Source: Candida dubliniensis CD36 (taxonomy: Eukaryota > Ascomycota > Pichiomycetes > Serinales > Debaryomycetaceae). Taken from it: a DNA stretch of 64,000 bases. Where the stretch lies: positions 186,001 to 250,000 of the forward strand of contig NC_012866.1 in the NCBI RefSeq assembly GCF_000026945.1. Reading direction: 5' to 3'. Positions 53,501 through 63,329 of this stretch are shown here, piece by piece (within the stretch, counting starts at the first letter, position 1; each line of letters begins with the position of its first letter). The position numbers were made by a program, and so were the translations under genes. Below the pieces are notes generated by a model. It was not told the DNA's origin and did no database searches. It was given only the letters and a program-made list of their open reading frames with translations.

Positions 53501-54152
53501 TGTAAGTATTTAATAGATTTGACAACTGAGTTAATGCAGCATCTGCTGCTAAAGGTGCTGCCACGTGTGTTGGTGATGGAGAAGCAGGAGGGTTAGACAA
53601 TATTTTGCTTACAGCCTCTTGAGCTCTCTTTCTGACTTTTGGTCTTGGGTCAAAAGAGGTCTCCAATAATGCCAAAAATGCTCTTTTCGGAGAAACTTGA
53701 CCTTTGGAACTCCATGATGATCCATCTTGTGCTAAAAGTAAACTCTCTAATGCTCCAATGGTAGATCTAACTAAAGCTGCTTCGGCATTTTCTAATGTTA
53801 ATGGTTGGGCCAATTTTGCTAATATTTGATTGAACTTTGATCTCAATAACGGTGTTGGAGTAAATGGGAAAACAAGGTCCAAGAAATATGCGGTTGTTGC
53901 AGCCAAATTGCTATCAAGTATTTGATCATTTGAAATACATTGATCTAATAAAGATAAAAACGATACAAAGTAGGCAACTGGTGTTTTATCATTCTTTTGT
54001 TCTTCAATGTTCTCTTCAACAGCCGATAATATTATTGCCAAATGTTTTTGGTTCTCAAGTTTCGAATTAATCTGAGATCTGATCTTTGATAATTTATCTT
54101 CCAATTCAAAGGAATCGATGGCTAATCCACCATCAGGGTTATTATCATTCAT
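50523..54152 (-). CDS. RRP12: Ribosome biogenesis protein Rrp12
   Basis: 1209 residues from the first real ATG (54152; the codon before it is GTG). It is a HEAT-repeat protein throughout, with the NUC173 domain in the middle and conserved HEAT-type helices such as FDPRPKVRKRAQEAVSKIL near 170-190. The C-terminal 200 residues are strongly charged, with acidic Asp/Glu clusters and a Lys-rich end, as in yeast Rrp12 (about 1228 residues), which exports pre-40S and pre-60S particles with Ran-GTP. The upstream region has a CACGTG and a GATGAG motif, common among ribosome-biogenesis genes. Confidence 0.95.
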   Translation of the reverse strand: MNDNNPDGGLAIDSFELEDKLSKIRSQINSKLENQKHLAIILSAVEENIEEQKNDKTPVAYFVSFLSLLDQCISNDQILDSNLAATTAYFLDLVFPFTPTPLLRSKFNQILAKLAQPLTLENAEAALVRSTIGALESLLLAQDGSSWSSKGQVSPKRAFLALLETSFDPRPKVRKRAQEAVSKILSNPPASPSPTHVAAPLAADAALTQLSNLLNTYKTQKKNKEVNSQIIHVLQLIKMITSTNSWPVNKIEELCDILLEISKTSDQFLVSSAFGAFEGLFQSMTDVIDVEKFTRVLNVIFDLKPSINDTHLAASWLAVVAKALESFALLSAESCVTKLPTVLPIVSSYLASESKDIYSSASQCLIAIVSQSIPDKFLLQPSATNGITSEIYEAVDDTITYINKMIEEILFSIKYQNATKEILEFTTATILKLRSRANPDFLGVLKNVGDLRTNETDNFPYNKEAEDVIAASISSMGPEVVLSVLPLNLTGENGGPGRAWLLPILRDNVRFAELDFYKNSILPNIEFFNSKIEQSDNKESINSKIFQTIVDQIWSLLPHFCDLPKDLTSAFDEAFATKLSDLMFAKVELRVPICHAWRLLVESNVAYRDGALDEDLLMQQEFPKEEARKNVEYLSTIAGNILTVLFNVFTYTVADSRGFVLETIETYLNITPKDELATTFDKVCGMLKQAMDEEAGQTSQQQSKTEIPSTSITMMDLIVAMAKYVPESSHNALFSIFVATVSLAKNPLMQKRAYRIISRMAETETGKQSILKFIGEIERVLIETIEQTHNSARSSRLNAILLVLELLPSTDLYFIPSILQEIIMATKDVNERSRGLSYQILIKMGQKMNDGGVIENSRVPGFDSDVPNSSASLTEFFTMVSAGLAAQNPHMISATITAISCLIFEFKDVLPTDVLLEIASTVELFLTHNSREIAKSAIGFVKVEVLSLPEDMVKQNLSELLSKLMRWSHEHKGHFKSKVKHILERLIRKFGVEEVERCIPEEDKKLVANIKKSRNRAKRKQEAEAEAEGEAASNHNSEKKFVSAYEEALYDSDISEDEVDIYDEDANRQKKAGKSNQFILETGDEPLNLLDRQALAHISSSKPKKFTKQDLQNKKEEFKTKNGKLVFKEDNEEDPLANKGSGIDAYLDAVKQAPIRGQKNKLKFKRSRNEEDNWSDDDAESSPVLKKGKTLGKSKISKPKQKFKAKKKL

Positions 54153-54256
54153 CACTAATTTAGTAGGTTAATTCAAATAGAGTTTATACGTTTCTTCTAA
54201 GGAATATTTTTTTTTTTTCTTCTTCTTCACAAACGCTTTTCATTAAAAAAAAGAGA

Positions 54257-54286
54257 GATGAGATTACACAAAACCACGGTCACGTG
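54257..54286. promoter_or_regulatory. GATGAG (PAC-like) and CACGTG sites upstream of RRP12
   Basis: GATGAG at 54257-54262 (the core of the PAC element of ribosome-biogenesis genes) and CACGTG at 54281-54286, between the RRP12 start and the 3' end of the ankyrin-BTB gene. Confidence 0.45.
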
Positions 54287-54351
54287 AACAATATCTCCCT
54301 TTAGTTACCAATTTACATTCGAACATATACATAGAATCAGTATTGATTGAA

Positions 54352-56187
54352 TCATGCATCTAAATGCAATTGGCCCAATAAATAGTCTATAATTTCAACG
54401 TCCTTTTCATATTGAATCAATGCATTTTTGTATAGATTGATATCATCGGTATTCTTGTCCGATGAAAAAGTCGGGTCAAACGATCCCATTTCCTCATTGA
54501 TGGCATACTTCTTAGTCAAATAATATCTAATATCATCTACCAATTCAATGGTATCTGTATCTTGTCTTTCCTTGATTCTTTCAGCAGACTCTTTGATCAA
54601 GTCAGACAACTTTTGGCGTTCTATTTCCAGATTGAAAATTTCTGATAGATTATATGCAATCATTTTGGTTACGTGTTGTTCTAGCTTATCACATCTTGTT
54701 TGCCAGGATGCCCGGATTAAATCATACGCATTACACTCTACTTTTTCGTGCAACGATTGAAATTCTCGGAAGTTGAACTTTTGAAACTGAGATGTGATGT
54801 TCACAGCACTCATGGTTTTCAACCTTTCCAAAAACAATTCGTCAGCAGCAAATAATAATTCTAGGGACAAATCCAATGGAATGGTGTTGACATTGTCATG
54901 ATACAAAAATGATAGCACCATTTCAGCAATCTTCTGATTGGCAGTGCTTGTAGAAACTTGGATTATTGCTAAATGATCTGTATCTAACTGCGGACGATTG
55001 ACAACTTGGATTCCAGTCTCCCTATATACTGGTAAATCTTCTTCTGCAACTGTAAACATTTCTGATTTAAACATAGTATCAAAATATTCAGATCGAGCAA
55101 TTATCGATTTATTCACTGGAAAATAAATGACAGATTCCGACCCAGAATCAACACAAGCTAAAATTACATCTGGGATAGAATCTGCCTCAAGTAATGCCTC
55201 TTTCTGAGTATCACTCAAAAACTCTCTGCAATCTATATCTTCCAAGTCAACATCATCTTTCAAGTCCATTTCTGTACTTAATTTCTCACCAAGAATTTTT
55301 TGTGATAAGAAATCATCCAAATCTTTTCTTGCCTTTTCAACAAACTTAAATGATAAATCATGCCCTATTTTTGCCCTTGCTTTCTCATCTTCGATTCCTT
55401 TTATATCTTCAATGCCCTCTACCAAATCGTTAAGCTCATACATTCGTGCCAACTTGAGTAACTGATCTTGGATAGCATAACTGTCATTCAAAACAGCATG
55501 AGTTCGAAGATAAATATAATTTATTATCCTTCTAAATATTGCAGGATCGACACTAATCGGCATGGTCACAACTGTCAAATTTTTCCATTCATCATTGAAC
55601 TTTTTCTCAAAATAAGGGCTTCGGGATGCCAATAAAAATCTATGCAGTTTGAATACTCGTAAATCTTCAGGGATTCCAGGTTGCTTAAACTGAAATACCA
55701 CGTCTGCTGTAACAGTACCTAGTAATGGATTCAACAATGACGCTATATGACCAGCAAATGGTTGTGTCACATCCACTGCTTTTGAAATATCAAAACTTAC
55801 TAACAAGTCTCTAATTTCGTCCGTCAAAGCACCATATATACAACGTGCACCTTGAAAGGTATCACGGTCACACACAGCCCCACGTTGCAATAACAATTCA
55901 ACTATTTCATAGTGTCCACACAATGAACTCAATATTAAAGGCGAATAATCATACTCATCAACTTGGTTTATATCTAAGTTTGGAGTAGATAATAACGAGT
56001 CCACTACTTCGATATCTCCAGTTCTGCATGCCAAACAAATTTCACTAAATGCCTTTGCCACTTTGGGGTCTTGGTTGTTGGAGGATGAAGTACTAGAAGC
56101 AGGTGTACCTCTATCCAATTGGTGACTTATGGAGAAAATCAGGTCAATAGAAACATCTAGATCTGGTCTTGCAGGGTCTGTAGACAT
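54352..56187 (-). CDS. Ankyrin-BTB domain protein (YIL001W-like)
   Basis: 611 residues from the ATG at 56187. The frame is open to 56388, but that extension includes a Lys run from a poly-A tract and is unlikely. Two or three ankyrin repeats occupy about 45-118 (DYSPLILSSLCGHYEIVELLLQRGA, split as DYSPLILSSLCGHYEIV and ELLLQRGA). A BTB domain is near 158-235 (FKLHRFLLASRSPYFEK), and a second BTB-like domain near 335-460. The layout equals human ABTB1 and yeast YIL001W, whose role is unclear; BTB proteins often serve as cullin-3 adaptors, but yeasts related to this one may lack that use. Function here is unknown. Confidence 0.85.
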   Translation of the reverse strand: MSTDPARPDLDVSIDLIFSISHQLDRGTPASSTSSSNNQDPKVAKAFSEICLACRTGDIEVVDSLLSTPNLDINQVDEYDYSPLILSSLCGHYEIVELLLQRGAVCDRDTFQGARCIYGALTDEIRDLLVSFDISKAVDVTQPFAGHIASLLNPLLGTVTADVVFQFKQPGIPEDLRVFKLHRFLLASRSPYFEKKFNDEWKNLTVVTMPISVDPAIFRRIINYIYLRTHAVLNDSYAIQDQLLKLARMYELNDLVEGIEDIKGIEDEKARAKIGHDLSFKFVEKARKDLDDFLSQKILGEKLSTEMDLKDDVDLEDIDCREFLSDTQKEALLEADSIPDVILACVDSGSESVIYFPVNKSIIARSEYFDTMFKSEMFTVAEEDLPVYRETGIQVVNRPQLDTDHLAIIQVSTSTANQKIAEMVLSFLYHDNVNTIPLDLSLELLFAADELFLERLKTMSAVNITSQFQKFNFREFQSLHEKVECNAYDLIRASWQTRCDKLEQHVTKMIAYNLSEIFNLEIERQKLSDLIKESAERIKERQDTDTIELVDDIRYYLTKKYAINEEMGSFDPTFSSDKNTDDINLYKNALIQYEKDVEIIDYLLGQLHLDA

Positions 56188-57090
56188 AATAAAAGTGTAA
56201 GCATTTGAAACTAATGATTGATTGAAATTTGTTGTGCAGAGATAGTTTTTTTTTTTTTTTGGTGCCCCAGCAATATCTAATATTACACATACAAGGCAAA
56301 ACGAGAACTGTGGATCGGATCTAGGCGATAAGTTAATCCACGGTTCAGAGTTCTGAGAGACAAAGACATCAATGTTAAGGAAAATCATTATCTGTAATAT
56401 AATGGATATTGGTTTAGCTGGGTAACCACAAACTTTATTAACTGTAAATCATCAAACGCTTGAATATCCCAACATATTTGGACCAAGTGTAAGATATCTG
56501 AAATAATTGCTTTCTTTTTCATTTGTTTCTAACAATCAAACATAATACATCACAATTACAATAACTAAATCCGAATGAAGTTGTTGAAATCCTCAAAAAC
56601 CCACAACTCTTTGATAAAACTTTCAAATGAGTACTGGTATTGACATCAAAGAGATTGCTATTCCTGATGCTAATGGTATTAAAATCTGTCATTTTTAACA
56701 TTCTAATTTAAACCCGATCGGTTCTATTATTAATAAAGAGAAATCATTAACAATTGGAATTCTTCTGCTCCCCCCAATTCCAGCCACAAACACAAAAATG
56801 AATTTTTCCGTTTGATTAATTAAATATGCCTAAAATTATAAGCCGACCAAAGCGAAACACCTCAAATAAATTAAATTAGCAATTTCAGTTTTGTTAAACA
56901 TGTTCAAAAAGTTTACAATTTCAAAAACTTGCCCCCCTTCCTTCCAAACCCAACTCTGGCATATTGATTTCGTCCAAGTAATTTTCCTTTAAAAAGCAAC
57001 ATAAATCAACACCAAAAAAATAATCCCAACTGCCAAATTAAACTTTTTATTCATAAAGATAAAGTTCCGAAGTACCTTAATAATTTAAGT
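56188..57090. other. Divergent intergenic region, ankyrin-BTB gene to reductase
   Basis: About 900 bases. Contains a T-run near 56246-56259 and a 23-codon plus-strand frame at 56627-56698 that I cannot support as a gene. The region after 56880 is likely the promoter of the reductase. No strong motif recognised. Confidence 0.5.
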
Positions 57091-58134
57091 ATGTCCCAAA
57101 CTGTCATTTTAACAGGAGCAACCGGATATGTTGGTCAACATATTCTTGGAGAATTATTAGACTCGAGATATAAGGTAATTGCAATAGTTCGTTCCCAAAA
57201 ATCGTCCGATACATTATCAAAACTATTCAAACAAAATCCAAACTTGGAATTTGAAATTGTTGAACAACTTGACAAACCACACGCATTAGATAAAGTGTTG
57301 GAGAAACATCAAGAAGCAGCAACTTTTATTAGTACAGCTGCTGTGGTTACCTTTCAAGCAGAAGATTATGAAAGAGATGTTATAAATCCAGCTATAGATC
57401 TAGTTAAAAACATTTTTTCAAGTATCAAAGACCATGCCCCACAAATAACTAGAGTAATATTAACTTCTTCAAGTGCTTCAGTGGTGGGATTAGATAAGGC
57501 ATTTGCATATGATGCTGAATATTCTGATAATGATTGGTCTCCACTTACCCGTGAAATGAGTACACTGGACGGTACTATGGCCTATTTTGCATCAAAGAAA
57601 TTGGCAGAAGAAGAAGCTTGGAAATTTATTAAAGAGGAAAAGCCAAAATTTGATCTTGTTGCTATAATGCCAGCTTTGGTTCTTGGTCCAGTTCGGTTTA
57701 GTTCTGAATTGAGTAATGGTAAATTTCCTTCTACTTCTGGTATGATAGGAGGGTTATTGCATTTGAAACCTGATGATGCCATACCGCCAATGACAGCAGG
57801 TGCAGTTGACGTTAGAGATGTTGCAAGGTTGCATGTTGATGTGATTGCTTCGGAAAGTGCTTCAAACCAAAGAATTCTAGTTGAAAGTGATAAAATAACT
57901 AATGATAATATTATCCAAACCATCATTGACAATTTTCCTACTTATAAGAACAAATTACCTACCCCTAACCCAGTGTCACATTCTAAATTTGTAAAACCCA
58001 ACGATGAACGGTCAAGAAAGATTATTGGATTCTCGTTAAGACCTTTAAAGGATTCAGTAGTTGACTTGATCAAACAAATCGATCAAGAAAATTCTGTAAT
58101 TGAATCAATTGAGAAATTAGATATTAAAGAATAG
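57091..58134 (+). CDS. NAD(P)H-dependent carbonyl reductase, GRE2-like
   Basis: A 347-residue extended short-chain dehydrogenase/reductase. It has a Rossmann motif TGATGYVGQH (8-17) and the catalytic YxxxK as Tyr165-Phe-Ala-Ser-Lys169, with a serine-rich SSSASVVG upstream of it. The family in yeasts (GRE2, YDR541C, Candida GRP-type genes) reduces aldehydes and ketones such as methylglyoxal and is often stress-induced. I cannot tell the substrate. The size matches Gre2 (about 342). Small hypothetical gene follows 185 bases downstream. Confidence 0.88.
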   Translation: MSQTVILTGATGYVGQHILGELLDSRYKVIAIVRSQKSSDTLSKLFKQNPNLEFEIVEQLDKPHALDKVLEKHQEAATFISTAAVVTFQAEDYERDVINPAIDLVKNIFSSIKDHAPQITRVILTSSSASVVGLDKAFAYDAEYSDNDWSPLTREMSTLDGTMAYFASKKLAEEEAWKFIKEEKPKFDLVAIMPALVLGPVRFSSELSNGKFPSTSGMIGGLLHLKPDDAIPPMTAGAVDVRDVARLHVDVIASESASNQRILVESDKITNDNIIQTIIDNFPTYKNKLPTPNPVSHSKFVKPNDERSRKIIGFSLRPLKDSVVDLIKQIDQENSVIESIEKLDIKE

Positions 58135-58319
58135 ATAGATATATAGATAGATAGACAAATCTTACTAATAGTATATAAGAACTCATTAATCAGCGTTGAT
58201 GTCTGGTAGTATTATTTTGCAACTATAATAACAAAAAAAAAAAAAAAAACAAGAAGCAACAAGAATTAGCAACATAAATAGTTCTTTCTTTGTGAATTCT
58301 TCCCCACTATACAAAATAG

Positions 58320-58721
58320 ATGATGGATTTTTCTACCATTAATGGTGATTTGAATTATCATACACTCCATACAATGGATAATTTGTCCAAGACATATCCA
58401 AGCAACAATTCCTCAAGCCTGTTTGCCAAGTCAATTTTTCGGAACTTAAAACATACTTTTATATCAACAAATAAAGCTACGGTTTCTGTTTTTGAACCAG
58501 CATCTATTATTTCCAGTACCACCCAACCTACAATAATTCCGTATCGATGTGAAAACTCAATTTTTAGAAAGAAGCCAAAGCTGGTTAGTTGTCCATCTAC
58601 TGAAGAATTGGAAAAGAGCCTTGAGATTTGGAAAATGGAAGGAACCAAATACTCAGGTGAACAAAGAAGACACTTTAAGCCATTCAAAGTATTATTCGAT
58701 AGATTAGAGACAATCAACTAA
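58320..58721 (+). CDS. Hypothetical protein, 133 residues
   Basis: A 133-codon frame starting with two ATGs after a T- and A-rich leader with an A17 run. The middle is Ser/Thr-rich; the C-terminal part (about 90-130) has PSTEELEKSLEIWKMEG and SGEQRRHFKPFKVLFDRLE, a plausible helical conserved segment with balanced composition. A minus-strand frame covers nearly the same bases, so coding strand is inferred from codon use and context. No homologue recognised. Confidence 0.55.
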   Translation: MMDFSTINGDLNYHTLHTMDNLSKTYPSNNSSSLFAKSIFRNLKHTFISTNKATVSVFEPASIISSTTQPTIIPYRCENSIFRKKPKLVSCPSTEELEKSLEIWKMEGTKYSGEQRRHFKPFKVLFDRLETIN

Positions 58722-58879
58722 GACAAATAAATAATTACGTATATTAAACACCTTTGGTTAAAAATAATAAATTAAAATGTAGCAACAATACTTTAAAATA
58801 AGTATATAAAAAATAAACATATGCAACTCTAATAGAATAATTAATTTATAAACATGTTTTTTTTTTTTTTTTTATTTTT

Positions 58880-61082
58880 TCACATTTTGTCATAACTATT
58901 GACAAAATACTTGAAAATTCTGTGTTTCAACTTGCTTGGCTTTTTTGGTTTTTTTGTTTTCTCTTCAACAACCAAATCCTCTTGTGGAGGGTTTTCCGTT
59001 GCTTTTGTTGAATTTGTTCCAGGTAATGAATCAGAACTTGGAGGTGCAGATGACTGTTCATCCAATTCTCCCCTTTCCTCGGCATTGTAAGCTTGATCCG
59101 ACGTATTTAAGTTTTCTGGCACTTGTTGTACAAACACTGGCGGTGTGGATACTTCATCATTGGCAACCCCCTTCTGTGGCTTTATATCTTGCTCTTTTCC
59201 AATATATGTTTGTTGATTTACAAGTGTCAGTCCATAGTCAGTTTTTGGACTTGTTTTGATAGTTGCAATATTGTTTATTGGCTCAGCAACTAGCCTGCCA
59301 TGGGTTTTTCCTGGACTAGAATCAATCGGTGGCACGGAATAATCATTTTCCACAGATTCCACTTGAGGTACTTCTTCTTCAATAACTTCCGGTTCAGAAT
59401 TTTCATAAACTGACTCCTTATCTTCAGAAACCACAACATCTTCAAATTCATCTTCCTCATCAAGTATAGATCCAAGTTCAGGTACTGGAATGTCGGCCTT
59501 GACTTCACTTGGGATAGCAGGACTATGGAAAACCTCATTTTCATCTTCTGTATGTTCTTCATTTACTGGTTCTGGTAATTTGTCACCAACGCTTGTATTA
59601 ATAACCGGAGAACTACCAACAATATTAGGCAGTGGATAAGTTTCAGTATTAGACTTTTCAGTTAAGTAAATTCCTCCACTTGAATCTAATTCATGCTCAT
59701 CTGAAAATTGTGCATTTCTTGGAATCGATACCTGGTACACCTCATCATCAATTACAACACTGCCAAAATTGTTTTCTGTATGATCCAGTTTCTCAACAGG
59801 TACATCAGCAGTATCTTTCTGTGGGAAATCAGTTTTAGGAACACTAGCATCTTTCGGGACTTCTTTATTTTCTATTTCCTTGGTTTCTGCAAAATTGTTG
59901 GATGAGAATCCAGATTTGGAAGGAATATCTTCTTTCTTCAAGCTTTCTGAGTGCTTTTCAATCTTAGGTGGTTCATCAGATACCGATGTAGTTGAATTCA
60001 AAACTGGATTCAAGATAGAGTCATTAACATGGGAAGAGTGAGCTTCAGTTGTTGAAATATCATCAGACATTACTTGTTCTTCTTCATGTTGTCCTTGATT
60101 TGCACCATGAATAATTGATCCACTTCCAGAAGAATATGCCGATGCCATACTTGTTCTCCTTTTAATGCTGCTGAAAATCCCGAACTTCTTTTTCTCTTTC
60201 TTCAACTCCTTCGCTTTGCGTTTTTCTTCATCTGCCTGTTCTTTAGCAATTCTTTTCTCTTCAGCAGCTTTCTCTTTGGCCAATCTTTCCTCCTCTATGG
60301 CTGCCTGTTTTGCTCTTATCTTTTCTTCCTCCGCATGTTCTTTTGCCCTTCTCTTTTCTTCTTGTGCTTGTTCCTTGGCTGCCTCTTTGGCTCTCCGTTT
60401 TTCCTCTTTGACCCGCTCCTTTCGAGTTGAATTTTTAGTATCACCTCTTAAAGAATGAGTCACAAATTCACGATGGTGGTTAACATATTCATAGTCAGGA
60501 GGGACTTCTTGTGCCAATGAGTCTTTAGTTGCCTTTGTCGTTGTAACATCGGGGTTTGAATCTTCTTCACTTGTTTTCACAGTATTTTCAGTTTCTGAAT
60601 TAAATGAAGACTTTCTTTCCTGACGACTCTTATCACGAGGACTTAATGCAATAAAACCAAGTTTCAATTTCTTTGGTTCTTCAGAAGTGACTTTGGAGGT
60701 CAGAACAGACTCTTGAGGAGCTGCTTGTTGGTTCGCATCCCTGTCACCGTAAACTTTCTTCATAGCAGCTTTCATTGCCGCAGCATACATATCCGCATCA
60801 ACTTGTTGTTTTGTTTTGGCAGGAGCAGATAGTGTAGAAACTTTTGAACGTTGAGAACGAGTTCGAGTATTACTGTTTTCATGGTATACTGGAATAGTTT
60901 GGACCTTTTCATTGAATCTGATGGAACTTGGAGGTGATCCCAGCACCTGAGAAAACCTTGGTTTGTTTGGTGACTGTAAAGATACTGGACTAATAGGAGC
61001 CTTTGAGATTGAACTCTTGAAACTGTCATCTGATTCAACAACTTGTCGCCGTGTATCTCCCTGTGGTGAGCTCGTCACAGAA

Positions 61083-61113
<31 letters not shown>

Positions 61114-62168
61114 TTGCTGCCACCAGTGGCAGTTTTGGAGATGATACCGGTTTTTCAACGACATTTGGTGCGTGTGAATTTTTCAAAATTGATCTTAATG
61201 GCTTTGGCTGACCTTGGCTGTTTAGTGAATCTGATCTTACTGTACTGTTGGGGTGATCCGCTCCTAAAAATGGCGATCCCAACTCCTTTGGAGTTTGTTG
61301 ATCAGAATTGTCGGGTAAATTCAACAATAGTTTTGTTTCTGGGTTATCTAAGGCTGGGTTGTCGATTTGATAGTCATATTCAAAATTCTGCAAGTCTTCA
61401 TCAATCTTGGATAAATTGATGTGTGCTGCATGGGTTAAAGATCCAGTTCGGTAATTTGTTGCTGAATTCAACGAGTTTGCTCTTGAGTTGGTACGGGATA
61501 TGTTCTTTGTAGTTGTTTCTATGATATTAGACCCATCAGGTAGAGTTTTCACCGTTTTTGTTGTGAGTGATGTGGTTCTACCCTGCGAGTCAACAACCTT
61601 CGTCGTCGTGGTGGTAATAACAATTTCCCCTTCATCAGCACCTTCATTTTCCTCGTGGATTTGTGTATACTGGTGCTGCAAAGGTGATGTAGGCACATTG
61701 CTATTATAATTGACTCTCGAAGCAGAATTCAAACTATTGTATCTTCTGGCATTAGGGATACTTGCACTTCCTGGAACATAAGATGGTTTGGGATTATATG
61801 TATATTGTCGCATTGAATTGGATCTCCCTGAAGTCAATGATTGTGCCCTTGTGTATTGAGTTTGAGCGGCTGTTCGCTGTTGTGGTTGTTGTGATTTCTG
61901 AGGTGAGCTGTGCAATCTTAATGCCATAGCAGCAGCCTGTCCAGCACTGGTCATCGATTGTGTTCGTTGTTGTGGTTGTTCTGAATTAATTGGCAACCCG
62001 GCATGCTGATTCGGGTTGTGATATGCATTTATTTCGTGAGCATACTTACTAAACCCTTGATAGGATTCTGATTTCCTCTAAATTGAACCAAAGTAATGTT
62101 AGTATATGTTATATATCACCTGTAACATTAACAAATAAACATACTCTTCTATTGAATAAGCCCGCCAT
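58880..62168 (-). CDS. SEG1: Eisosome protein Seg1-like, spliced, with a short first exon
   Basis: Exon 1 (62145-62168) codes MAGLFNRR. A 67-base intron (62078-62144) follows, with GTATGT, a perfect TACTAAC branch point and TTTAG. Exon 2 (58880-62077) continues RKSESYQGFSKYAHEINAYH. The total is 1073 residues. Without the intron the frame would start only at a TTG codon (61996), so the first ATG is far upstream. The N-terminal MTSAGQAAAMALRLHSSP and the Ser/Thr/Pro/Gln-rich middle resemble yeast Seg1/YKL105C, which shape eisosomes at the plasma membrane. A long Glu/Lys/Ala coiled coil is near 545-620 (EEKRRAKE repeats), and the C-terminus ends in a Lys-rich segment. The name is by resemblance only. 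Confidence 0.68.
62078..62144 (-). other. Intron in the Seg1-like gene
   Basis: 67 bases. GTATGT at the 5' end, TACTAAC at 62098-62104 (as read on the minus strand), TTTAG at the 3' end. Splicing joins AGA-AGA directly to AGG in phase 0. Confidence 0.88.
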
Positions 62169-63329
62169 TGTGTGCTTTACTCAAATTGTAGTGGTAAAAA
62201 AAAAAAAAAAGGCTAAAATCAAATATGGTTGGATATCGGAAGTTCCAAGAAAGAAACCACAAATAAAATTAAGAATTAAAAAGAATTGAGGATAGTTATG
62301 AAATAAATAAGTACTGATAGTTGTTTGCTTTTGTCAGGTTTATGTTGTGATTGGGTTTGATATAAATTAGTTTGAAGAGAATACAAATACTTTTTTCAGA
62401 AATCAGAAGCGGATGACCCATTACACAACCATACAAAAAAAACTAACACAGAAACAACTTATAGGAAAAACTGAAATTCCCTTAAAAGCAAAACAAAACA
62501 AAAACAAAAACTAACTAAAAAAAAAAATCTCTCCTGCATATTGTCTATTTCAAGATTGCTACATATTTCAGTAGTAATAGTAGTTAGATTTATTGCTAGA
62601 ATTAAAGTGATGACATGTGCGTTCATCATCATTGATAACCGTTTTTCGAACATGGGAGCTGTCTCCATCAATTTTTTGTCAATCATCTGTTGCTATTTGG
62701 GGATTATCCCCTCCACTATGGATCAAGAAGTCGGGGAAAACGTGTTGGTTACAGACAACAACTGCAAACTCATTTCTTGAATCTCTAAACCAAACCTTAT
62801 TTTTTTTATTGTTTACCAATCAAAAGAAAATGAAACTCACTCTTTGCCCATAAAATAACCACGCTTAATAACATTTAGATGAGGCCATACAATGTCAAAG
62901 ATTAGTTCATTTAGCCAAACTCCAGAATTTGATTGGAATTCTCACTTGGTCATCACAAATGTCGTGTTAGTCAGGTCATTGACGACATAATGATATTCGA
63001 GACATTTACATTGTATAATATATTATGTGATTACACACAATCTCCCACACAATTTGTCATATTAGTAATATCACCTCACATGAGTGTTCTGCTTACACGA
63101 AACCTTTTAGTAAAACTCATGATTTCAATATCTCATTTTCAAAATGGAGTCGAACACTATAAATACACCATTTGGATCCCTAATACTTGTTTCCTGAAGC
63201 ATAGAATCACCTTTACATAACTTTATGAATTTGTTTTTCATACCCATCATAGCATCAGTTATTTATTATTACTATTATTCTAATAATCAAACCCCAGACA
63301 CCATAAACGAAACAAAAATCGTAAACAAT
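62169..63329. other. Divergent intergenic region, SEG1-like to dioxygenase
   Basis: About 1.2 kb. Contains an A-run near 62196-62210, several long reading frames on both strands without ATG starts (62459-62686, 62541-62780, 62933-63220), which I do not support, and the promoters of two divergent genes. No strong motif recognised. Confidence 0.5.

Noticed and set aside
56188..56388. Upstream extension of the ankyrin-BTB frame
   Set aside because: Open in frame, but it includes Lys codons from a poly-A run and no family sequence; ATG 56187 fits better.
56627..56698. 23-codon ATG frame (MSTGIDIKEI...) in the ankyrin-BTB/reductase gap
   Set aside because: Clean codons but far too short, no splice signal found to extend it, and no homologue recognised.
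58358..58717. 119-codon minus-strand frame opposite the 133-residue hypothetical
   Set aside because: It is the shadow of the plus-strand frame, whose codons and upstream leader are better. The choice is not certain.
62541..62780. Frames in the SEG1-like/dioxygenase gap
   Set aside because: They begin at TTG codons and have no recognisable domain; I found no splice pattern that would rescue them.
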